In this document: piece after piece, positions 41,344 through 42,820 of the stretch
How positions within the stretch are numbered: the first letter of the stretch is position 1
Layout: each line of letters starts with the position of its first letter
Assembly (NCBI GenBank): GCA_028278545.1
Contig: JANQED010000188.1
Span: 1 to 42,820, forward strand
DNA: 42,820 nt
From: Anaerolineales bacterium
GTDB taxonomy: Bacteria; Chloroflexota; Anaerolineae; Anaerolineales; UBA11858
Direction of reading: 5' to 3'
The notes under the pieces: model-generated
Database searches by the model: none
Told to the model about the DNA's origin: nothing
Seen by the model: the letters and a program-made list of their open reading frames with translations, nothing else
Program-made: the position numbers and the translations under genes

Positions 41344-42820
41344 TTACTCGCCAGTCAAGCTGCCGTAGGGCAGGTCGCCGCAGCGATCCTTGAGTTCTTC
41401 GGGCAGCAAGCAGGGCGGTTCGGGACGGGTGGTGGTGATGTATTCAAAGAACATCGCCTCTGGATCGTCCACGTTGAGCAGTGTCATAACGTACATGTCT
41501 TGGATGGCGACATGATCCTCTGGGCGGATGTAGACTGTACCTTTCGGTCCTTCGAATTCCATGCCTTCCATGACTGGGATCATCGCAGCGGCGCTGGGGT
41601 CACCACTGGTTGCCTTGAGTGCTTCAACGAGCAGGATAGCCGCGTTTGCCCCATCTCCATCGAAGAGATCGGGATAGACTCCGTAGCGCGCCTTGGTTTC
41701 TTCGATCAGCCAATCATTGATTGGGTTGTCCGGCGCAGAGTAGTGATACAGGATCGAGCCGGTTGACCCAACAGAGTTGCCGAAGAAAGCGGGCAATGCA
41801 ACGTTGTCCACGAAAGAGGCCGCCATATCCATTTCAGCGACGACACCCAGATCAACGGCTGCCTGCATGATGGCGATGAATCCTCCACCTGCCCAGGTTG
41901 GGATCCAGGCCTCAGCACCCGAGTCTAAGAGTTGCTCCATGTAGGGCGTGAAGTCTGTTGTGTCGAAGGGGGCGAAGATGTCATCGACTGGGAAAGTGCC
42001 TCCAAAGAGCGTGCAGGCATCACGATATGCCGCTGCGCCGCCCCATCCAAAGCTGTAGTCTGGGGCGATCTGTACAAAGGTATCATATGCTTGCGTGACA
42101 TATTCGCACAGTGCGATGGCGTCCTGGTAGTTCTCACGGCTGGTGCGGAAAGTGTACTCATTGAAGCCCACGCCGGTGATGTCGTTCGCAGCGGCAGGCG
42201 CAACGATGAGGATGGTCTCGTTCTCAGCCGCGATTTCTTGAAGGGTAGCCGTGTTGCCGGAACTGACTGTGCCGACCAGTACGTCGACCTCATCGGCCTC
42301 GGTGAACTCGCGAGCGACCGAAGTGGTCAGGTCGGGATTGGTTTGATCATCGCCGAGGAGTACTTCGATCTCACAGCCACCCAGCATGAAAGTGTTGCTG
42401 CCGTCTTCTACCGTGAAGACTTCCCCAACACTGCCGGGGGCACCGGTGGCATATTCCATACCGAGCATGAAGCTGCGGATGATGTGGGCACCGTAGATCG
42501 CCAGCGGACCGGTGGCATCGGTGATCAAGCCGACTTTGATGGGGGCGTCACAGGCCAGTTCAGGCATGGCTTCTTCTTCCATGGCCTCATCTTCCATGGG
42601 TTCAGCAATCATCCCAGGCCAGGAAGCATCGATCTCCGCCATAACCGTGTCCATGTCGGCCACACCGGCGAAGTAGTCCGTCATGCCCTTCCAGAAGGAA
42701 CCGGCTCCCACCTCTCCAGGCATCAGGTCTGAGCCATCGAAGCGCACACTGGTCGCCTCAGCCACCAGGGCTGCTATGCCGCGCTCGATGTCATCCCCAT
42801 ACCAATCCAGGTCGGTGTCC
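41344..42820 (-). CDS. ABC transporter substrate-binding protein, probable fusion of two binding-protein types (5' end outside window)
   Basis: The frame is open from the window edge (42819) to the TAA at 41344, so the gene starts outside. A GTG at 42765 is not a credible start because the upstream residues (WYGDDIERGIAALVAEATSV) continue the same domain. The first about 85 residues resemble the end of a carbohydrate-type family 1 binding protein: GSDLMPGEVGAGSFWKGMTD followed by MDTVMAEIDASWPG. An acidic linker (EPMEDEAMEEEAMPELACD) leads to a LivJ-type domain: APIKVGLITDATGPLAIYG, DDQTNPDLTTSVAREF, VGTVSSGNTATLQEI, FRTSRENYQDAI. It ends SLTGE. The binding pocket suggests amino acids, amides or urea. 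It lies 21 bases upstream of livG. Confidence 0.85.
   Translation of the reverse strand, partial: DTDLDWYGDDIERGIAALVAEATSVRFDGSDLMPGEVGAGSFWKGMTDYFAGVADMDTVMAEIDASWPGMIAEPMEDEAMEEEAMPELACDAPIKVGLITDATGPLAIYGAHIIRSFMLGMEYATGAPGSVGEVFTVEDGSNTFMLGGCEIEVLLGDDQTNPDLTTSVAREFTEADEVDVLVGTVSSGNTATLQEIAAENETILIVAPAAANDITGVGFNEYTFRTSRENYQDAIALCEYVTQAYDTFVQIAPDYSFGWGGAAAYRDACTLFGGTFPVDDIFAPFDTTDFTPYMEQLLDSGAEAWIPTWAGGGFIAIMQAAVDLGVVAEMDMAASFVDNVALPAFFGNSVGSTGSILYHYSAPDNPINDWLIEETKARYGVYPDLFDGDGANAAILLVEALKATSGDPSAAAMIPVMEGMEFEGPKGTVYIRPEDHVAIQDMYVMTLLNVDDPEAMFFEYITTTRPEPPCLLPEELKDRCGDLPYGSLTGE

Noticed and set aside
41932..42732. 266-codon open frame on the plus strand opposite the binding protein.
   Set aside because: Antisense shadow of a well supported gene; no start signal and no recognisable domain.
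1..42820. CRISPR arrays, insertion sequences, phage genes or attachment sites.
   Set aside because: No regularly spaced repeats, transposase or integrase motifs seen on either strand.

Overview
The window looks like a chromosomal segment of a free-living bacterium, most likely a Chloroflexota member of the Anaerolineae type. That is an inference from the gene set (heterodimeric ABC exporter, ATP-cone/uridine-kinase fusion, acidic-linker branched-chain-type binding protein, several DinB-fold proteins, geranylgeranyl-reductase-like flavoprotein); no marker gene proves it. There is no CRISPR array, phage or insertion sequence. One tRNA gene (tRNA-His) is present.

Region 1 (1-19848, all + strand) is a surface-polysaccharide locus. 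It begins inside a gene (membrane-protein tail), followed by a decayed methyltransferase (119-439). Next come a GT4 glycosyltransferase, two GT2-type transferases, a CgeB-like transferase and a beta-propeller-like protein. Then a cupin/DegT-aminotransferase pair, three GT4 enzymes around a polytopic GT-C-like membrane protein, another GT4, a two-domain dehydrogenase, and a WbuB-like GT4 closed by a strong terminator (17126-17170). A second unit with its own promoter holds an NAD-dependent epimerase and the polyprenyl-phosphate sugar-1-phosphate transferase that probably starts the repeat unit. Many genes overlap by 4-50 bases, so this is a long operon. Roughly the first 6.4 kb is visibly more AT-rich than the rest, which suggests recent exchange of part of the locus.

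Region 2 (19951-28668) has a FAD-dependent geranylgeranyl-reductase-like gene (+) facing a minus-strand block. Read in the direction of transcription, that block is a 115-residue Cys/His-rich protein, hisS, tRNA-His and a terminator, then a YigZ/IMPACT protein, two halves of a heterodimeric ABC exporter and an MFS transporter.

Region 3 (28768-35568, +) begins at a divergent promoter pair. It has a lipoprotein with its own terminator, a methyltransferase, a divergent PlsY, three DinB-fold proteins interspersed with an agmatinase-family enzyme and a DoxX-like membrane protein, an RpiB-family protein lacking the usual histidines, and an alpha/beta hydrolase cut by an in-frame amber codon just before its catalytic histidine.

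Region 4 (35576-42820, -) holds an ATP-cone/uridine-kinase fusion and a complete branched-chain amino-acid/amide-type ABC importer (binding protein, livG, livF, livH, livM). The binding protein runs off the window edge and looks like a fusion of a carbohydrate-type binding-protein tail to a LivJ-type domain; LivH carries a large insertion.

No single new defence-like or otherwise exotic system stands out. The most unusual items are the hybrid binding protein with the enlarged LivH, the amber-interrupted hydrolase, the decayed methyltransferase, and the RpiB and PlsY homologues with altered active-site motifs.
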